In this document: piece by piece, positions 41,141 to 51,579 of the stretch
Layout of the letters: each line of letters starts with the position of its first letter
Position numbering within the stretch: the first letter of the stretch is position 1
NCBI RefSeq assembly: GCF_921293095.1
Contig: NC_060259.1
Location: 1,302,001 to 1,366,000, forward strand
Reading direction: 5' to 3'
Length of the DNA: 64,000 bases
Origin: Ischnura elegans
Lineage: Eukaryota > Arthropoda > Insecta > Odonata > Coenagrionidae
Position numbers and translations under genes: made by a program
The notes under the pieces: generated by a model
Told to the model about the DNA's origin: nothing
What the model saw: only the letters and a program-made list of their open reading frames with translations
The model's database searches: none

Positions 41141-43950
41141 CATGATATCTACCCTCTGGGTGAGAAAATAAACCTCATCCCACGGTTTTATTAATTGATA
41201 TTTTTTATGCATTATACCCGATTTATAATTTAACAAAGGAAAAAGATAATAAAACAAGGAAAAAATGATAATAAAGGATAGATAATCAAACACTGGTAAA
41301 AAAACCAATTCCAACGTAATTTTAGATTTTGAATGACAAAATATCTCTTATCTTCACGATATCTACCCAATCGATAGGAAAATATACCTCATCCCATACA
41401 TATAATTGATAGAAATTTTTTACGTCATAGGCACGAATAAGCAATTTAACAAGAGAAAATGCTGTAAACAAACACTAAAAAAACAAATTCCAATGTAAAT
41501 ACAGAATTTGAATGACAAAATATCTTATTTGTTCACGATAATTAGACAATTGAGAAGAAAATAAACCTTAAATCACAGTTTTATTGATTGAAACTTTTTG
41601 TGCATTAGAAACAAATTAACAATTTAACAAAGGAAATGACATATCATGAAACACACTTAAAAATTGAATTTGAGTTACAAAATATCAACTTTATCCACGA
41701 TATCTACCCAATGGATTGTGTGATAAACCTTGTTTAAAAAAATTTATTGATTACACTTTTTACGCAATAGAGAGGAAATAACCATTTAACAAGGGACAAT
41801 GACATTATTAAACACCCTTAAAAACGCACTCCTGTGCAAATTTAGAATTTGAATGACTAAATATCTTGTTTCGTCATGATATCAACGCAATGTGTTAGAA
41901 AATAAACCTCATCCCACAATTTTATGTATTAACACTCTTTACAGTACACAATTACAGACTTTGAATGACTAAATACCTTGTTTCTTCATGGATGATAAAA
42001 TAAAGCTCATCCCCCAGTTTTAAATATTGACATTTCTTACGCATTAGACAAGAATATACAATTTAGCAATGGAAAATGCATGTCCTGAAACACTCCTTAA
42101 AACCCAATTCCTATGTATTCTAGTATTTGAATGACTATTTACCTTGTTTTTACAAAATATCTACCAAATGGATGAGAAAATAAACCTCAGGTCACTCTTC
42201 TATTGATTTAAAAATTTTACGCATTAGACTTGAATTAACAATTTAACAAGAGGAAATGCATATCACTAAACACGCATAAAAACTCAATACCTATGCAACT
42301 TCAGATTTTAAATGACTACATATGCTGTTTCTTCGGGGTATCTATCTAATGCATGAAAAAATACACCTAATCCCACAGTTATATTTATTAACACTTTTTA
42401 CGTAGTGGAGCCGAAATTCAAAATTAACGAAGGAAAATGTATATCATGACACATTGTTAATAACCCTTTTTGTTTGTAATTTTAGATTTGGAATGACTAA
42501 ATATCTTGTTTCTACACGATATATACCCAATTATTGAGAAAATAAACCTCATTCCGCATTTTTATATTCACACTTTTTACGATTTACACACGAAAAAATA
42601 ATTTAACAAGGGTAAATGCATATTATGAAACACTCTTAAAAACCAATTCCTATGTAATTTCAGAATTAAAAATGACTAAATATCTTGTTTCACTAGATAA
42701 TATACCCAATGGATGAAAAAATTAACGTCATCTAATTTAGAGATTCATAATTTAATGCAATATGGTCGAATTAAACATTATTATTCCCTTAGAAAACCAA
42801 TTCCCATGCAATTTTGCTATTTCAATGACTTTCAAACACGATACCTACCCCATGGATGAGAAAGTGAAACTCACTCCGTTGTTTTTATGATTGACAATTT
42901 TTACGAATTAGACACGATGTAATAATTTAACATGGAAAAATGCATTTCATCAAACACACTCAAAATCCCAATTTATGTGTAATTTTAGAATTTAATTGAC
43001 AAAATGTCTTCTTTCTTCACGATATCTACTAAATGGTTGGGAAAATAAACCTCATTACACAGTTTTTTGACTGAATATTCTTACTCTATAGAGACGAATT
43101 AAGTATTTAACAAGGAAAAATGCATACAATAAAACACTCTTTAAAACCCAATCGCTATGTTATTTTAGAATTCAAATGATTAATTATCTCCTTTCTTCAC
43201 GATATCGACCCAATGGATGATAAAGTAACCCTGATCCCACAGTTTAATTTATTGGCATTTTTTACGCAAAAAAGACGAATTACCCATTTAACAAGGGAAA
43301 ATGACAAATCATGAAACACCCTTAAAACCCATATCCTATGCAATTTTTTGAATTTGAAAGACAAAATATCTTGTTTCTTCACGTTATCCACACAAATTAA
43401 GAGAAAAAAACCCAATCCCACATTTTAATTTGTTGACACTTTTCACGAAATAGAGACGAATAAAATTTTCACAAGGGAAAATGCATATCATGAAACAATC
43501 TTACAAGCCCAATTCGAATATAATTTTATAATTTGAATGACCAAATATCTTGTTTCTACACGACATATACCCAATGGGTGAGAAAATAAACCTTATTCCA
43601 CAGTTTATATTATTCACACTTTTTACGCAATAAACACGAATAAAAAATTTAACAAGGGAAAATGAAATATCATGAAAAATATTAAAACCCCAATTCCCAT
43701 GTAAATTTTAGAATTTGAATAACTAAATATCTTGTATCTACACGATATCTACCCAATGGATAATAAGGTAACCCTGAGCCCACAGTTTTATTTACACTTT
43801 TTATAGAATAGAGAGGAATTAACAATTTAACAAAGGGAAATGCATGTCATGAAACACTCATAAAAATCCAATTTTTATCTTATTTGATAGTTTGAATTAC
43901 AAAATATCTTATGTTTACAGGATATTTACTCAATATATGAGAAAATAAAT
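41141..43950. repeat. 181-bp satellite, third block (about 15 monomers)
   Basis: The same monomer continues right of the RTE insertion, beginning in mid-unit with GATATCTACCC. About 15 diverged units run to about 43,950, some with internal deletions (for example near 41,940-42,000 and 42,740-42,800). The last unit ends TATGAGAAAATAAATTCTTC, after which a different satellite starts directly. Confidence 0.9.
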
Positions 43951-43954
43951 TCTT

Positions 43955-44430
43955 CGTAGGTGATGTAAAAAATCGTGATTTCAACTATAGATGAGGGGAC
44001 ATAATTCTTTCATCATTTCCTACGCAATCATGAAATTTAATATTATGTTGCAAACGAATAGTATGATATGAGGAGACATCATTCTTGTATATTTTCACTC
44101 TCAATAAAAAACATTAGTGTTAACTGTTCAAATAAAAGGTTACCTCTTTCTTTAAAAATTCTTATTCTTACGAGGAAATTTTCAGGTTAAGAGTGGTTTT
44201 TAGTAGATGAAATGAAAACAGTCGCGTTTACAACCAGATATAAGGAGACATTATCCTTGGACCTTTACACTCTCAAAAATGAAATGTAATTTTTATTTTT
44301 CCAAATAAAAGGCTACGATCTAGTTACAATTTCTCATTCCTAAGAGGAATACTTCTAATTATATATATTGACTTTTTGTGGATAAAATTAAAAAACCGCA
44401 ATTTCAACCGGATGTATAAACAAGTAAAAT
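43955..44430. repeat. ~175-bp satellite, first block
   Basis: Units of roughly 172-180 bp with landmarks GTGGTTTTTAGTAGAT, AATTTCAACCGGATATGAGG, GACATAATTCTTGTATCATT, CACTCTCAATAATGAAAT, AAATAAAAGGTTAC and TTCTTACGAGGAATACTT. About 2.7 units follow directly on the 181-bp array without intervening sequence. Confidence 0.85.
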
Positions 44431-45075
44431 TATTTTTTTTATGTTCCCTTGACAACCAATACGAACCGAGACACGGCTTCCTAATATATTTATTTTGTTT
44501 TTGGAATGCTAAATTTTAGAGATTTGTTGTCATATAGCGGAAAAAGTATGCAATTTTTGAAGGAAAGTTGGGTCTAATTTTTTTACTATTTTTAAAACCT
44601 TTCTAGAAAAACTCAGTATCAGCCTTTAGGAAGACAATTGAGCGAGTAACGATAAATATAAATTCAGTCCCTACCTTTTTCTACGAAAAAATCATGGAAA
44701 ACAACTTAATTACCGCCCTAACAAAAATTGATCTTTAACAGTTCTCCCTATTTAAGGTACCACGAATGAATCATAAAATTTTGGTTGATTTGAAACCCTT
44801 AATTTTGAAAAATTGGAGCCAAAAGTGAAAACCGATTTTCAAAAATTTCTCAAAAATTCTCTTATTTTCAAAAAAACTAAACACAACTGGAAATATGAAA
44901 ACATGTTAGCACTAAAACATGATAGAAAAAACTTTAAATTTACCATTAATGTTTATGTTAGCATGAATTGTAGCATTTGTAATTTCACATATTTTGCATT
45001 GTGTAAATGTTTTGTATGATAAATATTTATTGAGATATGGCCGTTTTAAGTCCATTTACAAGCGAGTACCACCTT
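44430..45075. other. Unassigned AT-rich sequence between satellite and repeats
   Basis: No gene or element recognised. Composition is AT-rich with poly-A and poly-T patches; short open frames here carry no recognisable domain. Confidence 0.3.
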
Positions 45076-45480
45076 ATTTAACCTTCGAGCGAGCGCGCTG
45101 GAGTACAAAGTACGCCAATCTTCGAAAACCAAGGATTTCAACATTGTACGTACATTCTGGTCCAGAATGGCCTCATGTATTCCTACAATGTACCTTCACT
45201 GTCCGTAGTGCGAGTTTTCGAAGCTTGAAGTATTGTAGCTAATTTAATTTTAGACCGGCAAGAGGAACCGACACCCGTGGCGTACAAAATACCCCGCGCG
45301 ACCGGCCCTATACCTTGTGCTTTGCTTTTCTTAAATGGCCTCGTGTATTCTGGAAATGTTATTTTGACTGTCTCTCGCGTGATTTTTTAAAGCACAAAGT
45401 CTTGTAGCAATTTTTTTAGATCACCAAGAGGAACCCGACACCTGTAGCGTACGAAGTACGCCGCGCGACCGGCCGTGTAC
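45075..45480. repeat. Dispersed repeat, two tandem partial copies
   Basis: Bases 45,075-45,310 match the reverse complement of 14,572-14,835. A second partial copy follows at about 45,330-45,480 (AATGGCCTCGTGTATTCTGG, then CTTGTAGCAAT, then CCAAGAGGAACC and GTACGCCGCGCGACCGG). A third scrap (AAAGTACGCCACGCGCCCGG) lies near 45,630. Shared ends GCGCGACCGG suggest a defined unit, perhaps a SINE-like family. Confidence 0.6.
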
Positions 45481-45853
45481 CACCTGTACCATATGTGTAC
45501 CTTTATATCAGTATCGACTCTTATGTACAAGCTTCAACTAATTTTTACAATTACAGATAAATTTCAACACAAATCGAGGCTATCATATAAATGCATACAC
45601 ATGATAAATGCGTATGCATATCGTGGACAAAGTACGCCACGCGCCCGGTCGTGTAAAAATGTCCCGGGGGTTAAGCCCCTTGAAACTCCCCCCTTTTCAA
45701 AAATAAGGAATTGAAAGGATCTTTAAAAAAAGTAGCTCACAGTCCTTAAAAAAATAAATTAAACCTTTTAAATAAACTCTCTATGATCAAAAACGAAGGA
45801 TAAAATTCGAAGAGCGCATTTCAAAGCGTCGTAATCTACAATACTGGTGTATA

Positions 45854-45998
45854 ATCTCTGCATTTCTTCCGGGTTTCCTTCCGCGTCAGATTGTTCGTAG
45901 ACAACAGTTTCGCTGGCTATCCTGCCAGCGTCTTCAGGTCGAAGGTGTCGGCTGTCGGTTTCTGCCTCGCTTATATACCGTAGGCTGGATGGGAGCTG
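45854..45998 (-). repeat. PLE pseudo-LTR, downstream copy (145 bp)
   Basis: Identical by eye to 48429-48573 and in the same orientation. The 3' end of the ORF overlaps it (stop near 45,934), so the repeat is partly coding. It contains a hammerhead ribozyme core (45901-45950). Confidence 0.9.
45898..45950 (-). ncRNA. Hammerhead ribozyme (type I-like), downstream copy
   Basis: On the minus strand: stem I strand TTCG, core CUGAAGA, stem II CGCUGGC and GCCAGC(G) around loop AGGAUA, core GAAA, minimal stem III closed by AC and GU around UGUU, then cleavage site GUC, then CGAA to close stem I. All conserved core bases of a hammerhead are present. PLEs are known to carry such ribozymes in their terminal repeats. 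Self-cleavage of this copy is inferred. Confidence 0.75.
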
Positions 45999-48324
45999 CA
46001 TTGTGATTGGCTATTTGACTGGGCGCTTCTATCTGATTGGCTCTCTCTTGGATTACTCTTTTCCACGCGCTGTGAAGGAAGTATCCATCTTCTCTATTCA
46101 AATTAAATGGTGTTTTTTGAATTTCTATTGCTTCCCTGATTTGCCTTGGGAAGTATCGGCACTCCTTAGCTAAAAGTTTCTTTTCTTCAAATTTGATGTC
46201 GTGGCCAGGTTCCGACCATGCATGTTCGGCGATGGCTGAGAGCTGAAATTGTTTGTTTTTGGTCGCCCTTTGATGTTCTTTGATCCTCACATGCATGGAG
46301 CGGCAAGTTTCCCCTATGTAGGATTTCCCGCAGGAGCAAGGCACCTTGTATACCCCCTCGCACAGTTCCTGAGGAATGATGTCCTTGGGCCCGGGGAGGA
46401 AGTCTCTTATCTTGGCCACACAGTTGTATCTAGTGACCACGTCATGCTTTTTTAATATTCTGGCGATCCTTTCTGATGTTCTAGCAATGAAAGGGACGGT
46501 GACGTACAGCTTCCTTGACGCTTCTGCCTCTCCATCGTCGTCCCTCTGGTTTTCTATGGTGGCCTTGCGTCGCTTTTCCTCTTCCTTCGTGGTCCTTTTA
46601 AGGACCAGTTCTCTCCGATATCCATTTTTCTGGAGTGCCGAAGTGAGGTGCTTTATCTCCGTGGAGAGGGAGTTATCATCGGAGATATTATATGCTCTGT
46701 TGACCAATGTAGCCAATAGTGAGGCCTTCTGACTGGGATGATGGTGAGATGCTGCATTTAGATATCGGTCGGTGTGCGTAAGCTTTCTGTAGACAGCATG
46801 GCCGAGTCCCCCGTTGTCTTTTTTGGTCACGAGGACATCCAGAAAATTTAATGACTGCTCCTTCTCCATGTCCATAGTAAATTGGATTCCATGATGTTGT
46901 GAGTTCAGGTATCGAAGGAACACTTGTAATTCCTGTACACCATGGGGCCAGATGACGAACGTGTCGTCCACATATCTCAGCCACAACTTCGGCTTCTTTT
47001 CGCAGGATTCGAGTGCTTCCTCTTCCAATTTCTCCATGAAGAGATTAGCCACTACTGGCGATAATGGTGAACCCATCGCCGCGCCCTCCGTCTGTTCGTA
47101 GTAGCAACCATTCCATAGAAAAAACGAGTTCCTTAGGCAGTGCTCGACGAGTTCCGGGAAGTCCTTAGGAATACCATCAGATGTGAGCGATCTTACAACT
47201 TCATCTGCATCTGGAATCGGAATGTTGGTGAAAAGCGACACCACGTCGAAGCCCACTAAAATGTCGCTTTTTTCGATGGAGACATTTTTTATGATGTCTA
47301 TGAAGTGAGCAGAGTTCTTCACAAAAGATGAAGTTTTTCCAACATGTGGCTGCAGGGATTGAGCCAGGTATTTCGCAAGATGGTATGTCGGCGCGTCGAT
47401 TTGGCTGACTATAGGTCTGAGCGGCACTCCTTGCTTGTGTATCTTGGGGAGTCCGTATAACCTCGGTGGCTTGGAGGCACGCGGCAAAAGTCCTCGTTGT
47501 TCTTCAGTTGGAATTGAAGACTTCTTTATGATGGCCTTAGTGCTGCGTTCCGTTTTGGCCGTCGGATCGGTCTTCAGTTTTTTGTAGGTGGTATCCTTGA
47601 GGATGTCACATATCTTCTGCTCGTACTCTTCCTTTGTAATCAGGACTGTAGCGCTGCCTTTGTCCGCCGGTAAAACAAGAATATTCTTATTTTCACGTAG
47701 CCTCTTTAAGGCTTTCCTCTCCTCGGCAGTGGTGTTCGGCTTTGGTGGCTTGGCGGCGCGAAGGACGCGAGCAACGTCTTCTCTGATCTCGTCTGCGTCC
47801 GTTTTAGGAAGCCTCCGGACAACCGATTCAATTTCACTGATGAATTTTTCTTGAGATATCGCTCTAGGTGCTAAAGCGAAATTTAATCCCTTGGCTAGTA
47901 TCGAACTAGTCGCGTTATCTAGGTTAAGGTCCGTGAGGTTGACGACACAACGGTCCTTTTCAGGGCCATCAGTAATCTGTTCCGGGTGTTGGTTGTTGTT
48001 CAGCTTCTCAAATTTCTTTATCTGAGTTTCTCGTGTTGCCATGAGCGTGGCTCGGGACGAGTCAAAGGTAATTCTGTCAATGGTATTCCAATCATCAGCC
48101 GACAGAGTGGCGCCCAACCTCAAGTGAGCGCAGTAAAGTTCCACGGAACATTGATGTAGGTTCCGCCGTGCGTGATGGATCCGCTCTCTAAGAAGGGCTT
48201 CGCTGGCTCGGCGAAAAATCTTCTTGGCGGCGTGCGTATTCAGATGGTGTTTTATGCAGACACAGTTGGGTATGGTGCTCGTGTCTCGGCAGCGTTGAAG
48301 GAAGGCTAAAGATGACAGGAGCAT
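45934..48324 (-). CDS. PLE polyprotein: reverse transcriptase plus GIY-YIG nuclease
   Basis: A 796-residue open frame from ATG 48324, within the usual PLE length. After a charged N-terminal region the RT motifs follow: NKNILVLPADKGSATVLI, PRLYGLPKIHKQGVPLRPIV, DILVGFDVVSLFTNIPI (catalytic Asp), GAAMGSPLSPVVANLFM, WLRYVDDTFVIW (catalytic DD, about 46,950-46,985), and LNFLDVLVTK. A linker follows, then CSCGKSYIGETCRSMHVRIK (GIY-YIG, about 46,275-46,335) with HAWSEPGHDIKF and EIQKTPFNLNREDG. Such proteins copy the element RNA onto nicked chromosomal DNA; GIY-YIG makes the nick. An in-frame extension upstream (NIIRLYGEEIHREIRKFEKL) has no AUG before a stop. No defect is seen. Confidence 0.9.
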   Translation of the reverse strand: MLLSSLAFLQRCRDTSTIPNCVCIKHHLNTHAAKKIFRRASEALLRERIHHARRNLHQCSVELYCAHLRLGATLSADDWNTIDRITFDSSRATLMATRETQIKKFEKLNNNQHPEQITDGPEKDRCVVNLTDLNLDNATSSILAKGLNFALAPRAISQEKFISEIESVVRRLPKTDADEIREDVARVLRAAKPPKPNTTAEERKALKRLRENKNILVLPADKGSATVLITKEEYEQKICDILKDTTYKKLKTDPTAKTERSTKAIIKKSSIPTEEQRGLLPRASKPPRLYGLPKIHKQGVPLRPIVSQIDAPTYHLAKYLAQSLQPHVGKTSSFVKNSAHFIDIIKNVSIEKSDILVGFDVVSLFTNIPIPDADEVVRSLTSDGIPKDFPELVEHCLRNSFFLWNGCYYEQTEGAAMGSPLSPVVANLFMEKLEEEALESCEKKPKLWLRYVDDTFVIWPHGVQELQVFLRYLNSQHHGIQFTMDMEKEQSLNFLDVLVTKKDNGGLGHAVYRKLTHTDRYLNAASHHHPSQKASLLATLVNRAYNISDDNSLSTEIKHLTSALQKNGYRRELVLKRTTKEEEKRRKATIENQRDDDGEAEASRKLYVTVPFIARTSERIARILKKHDVVTRYNCVAKIRDFLPGPKDIIPQELCEGVYKVPCSCGKSYIGETCRSMHVRIKEHQRATKNKQFQLSAIAEHAWSEPGHDIKFEEKKLLAKECRYFPRQIREAIEIQKTPFNLNREDGYFLHSAWKRVIQERANQIEAPSQIANHNAAPIQPTVYKRGRNRQPTPST

Positions 48325-48428
48325 TTCCTTCTTCTTCCGAAGCTTCTCAAACTTCCTTATCTCCCTGTGGATCTCCTCCCCGTAGAGGCGAATAATGTTA
48401 GAACGTAGGTTTCAGCGGCGATGGTTTG

Positions 48429-48573
48429 ATCTCTGCATTTCTTCCGGGTTTCCTTCCGCGTCAGATTGTTCGTAGACAACAGTTTCGCTGGCTATCCTGC
48501 CAGCGTCTTCAGGTCGAAGGTGTCGGCTGTCGGTTTCTGCCTCGCTTATATACCGTAGGCTGGATGGGAGCTG
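48429..48573 (-). repeat. PLE pseudo-LTR, upstream copy (145 bp)
   Basis: Second copy of the repeat, about 105 bp upstream of the ORF start codon. It ends with GGATGGGAGCTG on the plus strand, after which the sequence becomes unrelated. In PLEs the upstream copy usually supplies the promoter; no promoter test is possible here. Confidence 0.9.
48473..48525 (-). ncRNA. Hammerhead ribozyme (type I-like), upstream copy
   Basis: Same sequence as the downstream hammerhead, in the upstream pseudo-LTR, with intact CUGAAGA, stem II, GAAAC and GUC elements. Two identical cleavage sites about 2.58 kb apart would release a unit-length RNA if the transcript runs through both copies. Confidence 0.75.
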
Positions 48574-48579
48574 GTTTGT

Positions 48580-49030
48580 GCCATCTTGATATTTTGTATG
48601 CGTGTAGAAAAACGTAGGAGCATTAACATATATTTTTATTTAAAAAATTGAAGGGGGGGTGTTTTGAGATATTCAAGGTCAAAGGTCAAGGTCAATGACC
48701 TCGAGTATTAAAATTATTATAAATAGGCCATATTGTATATCATTGTAAAGCCCTATACATTACCTTTCCAAAACCATAAGTTTTATATTTCTACCTTGAA
48801 TAGAACCGGAATTACAGTCATTTATCTTTAGAGAGACACACGGAAATTTCGACAAATTTACAACATTTGCGGACCTGTAACTTTTGTCAAAATCATCATT
48901 GACCTCTACAAATTGGTATTTTTCCATCACTTACCAGTACCAATGAATACACCAAATTTGAAAGAAATCTGAGGTGGTCGGGTTGAGTGGTGTGTTGAAT
49001 TCACATGGAATGACCCATACATTATCATTT
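48580..49030. other. Unassigned sequence right of the PLE
   Basis: Apart from the AGGTCA cluster no recognisable feature is present. ATTATAAATAGGCCATATTG and several GACCT motifs are visible. The 175-bp satellite starts again at about 49,030. Confidence 0.35.
48676..48701 (+). promoter_or_regulatory. Cluster of AGGTCA nuclear-receptor half-sites
   Basis: AGGTCA occurs at 48676, 48683 and 48689, followed by the inverted half-site TGACCT at 48696. The first pair forms a direct repeat with one-base spacing (a classic RXR/USP or HNF4 site), and TCAAGGTCA matches the extended site for monomeric receptors. There is no gene nearby, so function is doubtful; it could be part of a repeat. Confidence 0.4.
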
Positions 49031-50960
49031 AGAACATCGTATTATTACCAGGAATACTTAAAGTAACGAGTGGTTTTCAGTAGATAAAATTAAAACTTTC
49101 GCGGTATCAACCGGAAATGAGGAGTCATAATTCTTTTATCGTAACACGAAAGATTGAAATTCAGTGTACGGTTTGCAAATATAAGGCTACATTTTCAGTG
49201 AAAATTTCGTATTCTTTCGAGGATGATTTTTAAATTTATAGAAGTGTCTAGAAGTTACAATTAAAACATTTGCGATTTCAGCCGGATATCGGATCGAATA
49301 GCCGGAGTCATTATTCAAAATCCGTACACTTTCAATAATGAAATGCAGTTTTTACTCTTCAAAATAAAAGGCAGCATATTCAGTTAAAATTTCGTATTCC
49401 TACTTGGGACACTATTCAGTAAAGAGTCGTTTTTGGTAGATAAAATTACAAAAATTGCGAATTCAACCGGATTTGAGTTAACGTTTTTCCTGTATCATTG
49501 CACTGTCAATATTGAAATTTAGTTTTAAGTTTGCAAGCATAACGTTAAATTATCACATAAAATGTCGTATTCTAACGAAAATACTTTATGTTAAGAGTGG
49601 ATTTTATAGATAAAATTTAAAAATTGTGAATTCAACCGAATAAGAGGAGATTTAATTTTTGTATCATCACACTTTCAAAAGAAAATAATAATTCGCTTGC
49701 AACAGAGAATTTACATTTCCATTGAAATTGCGTATTCTTGTGAGGAATACTTTTAAGGTAAGAAAGTTATTAGTAGATTAAATTTCAAAAATCGTGATTT
49801 TTTTATCATGAAACCCTCAATAATGAAGTATAATTTTATCTTTTCAAATATAAGGCTACATCTTCAAGTGAAATATCCTATTGTAACAAGCAATACTTTA
49901 AACTAAAGAGTGGTTTTTAGTAGATAAATTATAAAAATTTGCGAATTCAACATATTCTAATCTTGTATCATTACACACTCAATAAAGGAATTTAGTTTTA
50001 ATGTTGCAAAAAGGTTTTATCTTCCGTATAATTTTCCTATCATTACGAGGGAATCTTTCAAGTAAAATCGGTTTTTATAACATAAAATAAAACAATCGCC
50101 AGTTCCACTTGTAAGCGAAGATTTATTTTTTTATCATTACAATCCCAATAATAAAATTTTTTTATCCGTTCTCAAAAGAAAAGTTACCTCTTCGGTTAAA
50201 ATTTCTTATTGTTAAAAGAAATACTCACAATTTATATGTGGTTTCTTGTAGATAAAATATAAAAACGCGATATCAAACGATTATGAGAAGAATTTATTCT
50301 TGTATCAATACACCTTCAAAATTTAAATTGATTCATTCGTGTGCAAAAGAAAAGTTGCCTCTTCCGTTACAATACTTATTCTTACGAGGAACACTTTTAT
50401 GTAAATTGTAGTGTTTATCAATAAAGTTTAAGAAATAGTGATTTCAACCAGATATGAGGAGAACTTATTACTGTATCATTCCACTGTCACTAATGAAATT
50501 TAATTAAATGTTTGAAAATATAAGGTTCCATCTCCAGTTAAAATATCGTATTCATACTAAGAATAATTTTAAGTAAAAAAGATATTCAGCAGATGAAATT
50601 AAAAAATTTCATTTTCAGCCGAATATGTGGAGACATTGTCTTGTATCGTTATGCTATCAATAGTGGATTTAATTTTATGAAGGCAATAAAAGTTTAAATT
50701 TTCACTTCAAAGACTATTCTTAATTACTACTACATTAAAACTATATTTATATCTACTATATTTAAATATTATTTTTAAATGCTATCTAACCTGGAATTCT
50801 TTTAAGAAAAGATTGGATTGTATTAGATAACATTTAAAAAATCCCCATTTCAACCTTATATATGAAAAATTATTTAATTATTACATTCTCAATGATAAAT
50901 TGCATTTTTAATTTTGAAAAAAAGGTCGCATCTGCAAGTGACCGGTGCGCTGCATAGTTG
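49030..50960. repeat. ~175-bp satellite, second block (about eleven units)
   Basis: The same units as in 43.96-44.43 kb (GAGTGGTTTTTAGTAGATAA, CAACCGGATATGAGGAGA, TTCTTACGAGGAATACTT) recur about eleven times with high divergence. The block fades out at about 50,960. Confidence 0.85.
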
Positions 50961-51440
50961 CATAGGCTCCCTCTCGATTCGAAATATTCCCATCTTCAAG
51001 ACTGCTCTATAGCTACCCAATTACCTCAATTTTAAATTTAAAATAGAATCAATGCAGCAGTGTCAATAGATTTGAAATTATTTTTTACTGTAGCATTGAA
51101 ACAGCATTTAAATTATTGTTAACATTACTCATTTAATTTAACCAGCAAATTACACATTTTTTATTCAAAAACAAAAACACGAACATCATTAAGTTATATA
51201 TCAGTACCCAGCACCGCTTTCGTATACATATATTGTTGTAGCCAAAACTCTCGGCTATGAAAACAAAACAAATTGACCGCCCCAACCCGCCCCATCGGGA
51301 GTTATTGAAGAAATACGTAAGTAACCTCCAATCATATGGACGCCGAAGCGCGCAGCTCGTTGACACGTTGCATGCAGGAGGGAGCACTTACTTTATAATC
51401 AGCGTAACAAAATGAGTTCTTTAAACCGGCCCGTTTAATT
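50960..51440. other. Unassigned region
   Basis: No gene or element recognised. The sequence is less repetitive than its neighbours and includes a short GC-rich part (51,280-51,375). Confidence 0.3.
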
Positions 51441-51454
51441 TATTTCTCAAAGAA

Positions 51455-51575
51455 CTATGTGAAAGCGATTCATAATACCTGATGATGACGTCTAACGTTG
51501 AAACCATGGTCGTTTCAATGTGTGAATAAATATTCACGTGAAAGCACAAAGTTTCTTCTTTCTCATTTTACTTTA
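51455..51575 (+). mobile_element. Penelope-like tail with hammerhead motif (second family)
   Basis: GTGAAAGCGATTCATAAT is followed by CCTGATGATGACGTC, TAACGTTGAAACCATGGTC, GTTTCAATGTGTGAATAAA and GTGAAAGCACAAAGTTTC. Much the same text forms the palindrome at 6197-6364. The motif layout is that of a PLE 3' end. It sits in a gap of the 175-bp satellite. Confidence 0.6.
51474..51520 (+). ncRNA. Hammerhead-like motif in PLE tail
   Basis: Core CUGAUGA (51479-51485), stem II GACGU/ACGUU around CUA with one extra U, core GAAA, stem III AC and GU around CAUG, and cleavage triplet GUC, followed by GUUUC. All core bases fit a type I hammerhead with minimal stem III; the extra U next to stem II and an unclear stem I lower confidence. 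Confidence 0.55.
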
Positions 51576-51579
51576 AAAA

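Larger units (their letters stand above)
45760..48573 (-). mobile_element. Penelope-like element with direct terminal repeats
   Basis: A minus-strand Penelope-like retroelement inserted in the 175-bp satellite region. It has one long ORF with RT and GIY-YIG endonuclease and two same-orientation 145-bp repeats (45854-45998 and 48429-48573) that appear identical by eye, the 'pseudo-LTRs' typical of PLEs. Each repeat contains a hammerhead ribozyme. Downstream of the left repeat about 90 bp of 3' tail follow (GATTACGACGCTTTGAAATG). The element looks whole and young. Confidence 0.85.

Noticed and set aside
30830-43950. CRISPR-like array
   Set aside because: The units are 181 bp long and contiguous, with no short conserved repeat alternating with unique spacers. 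This is a eukaryotic satellite.
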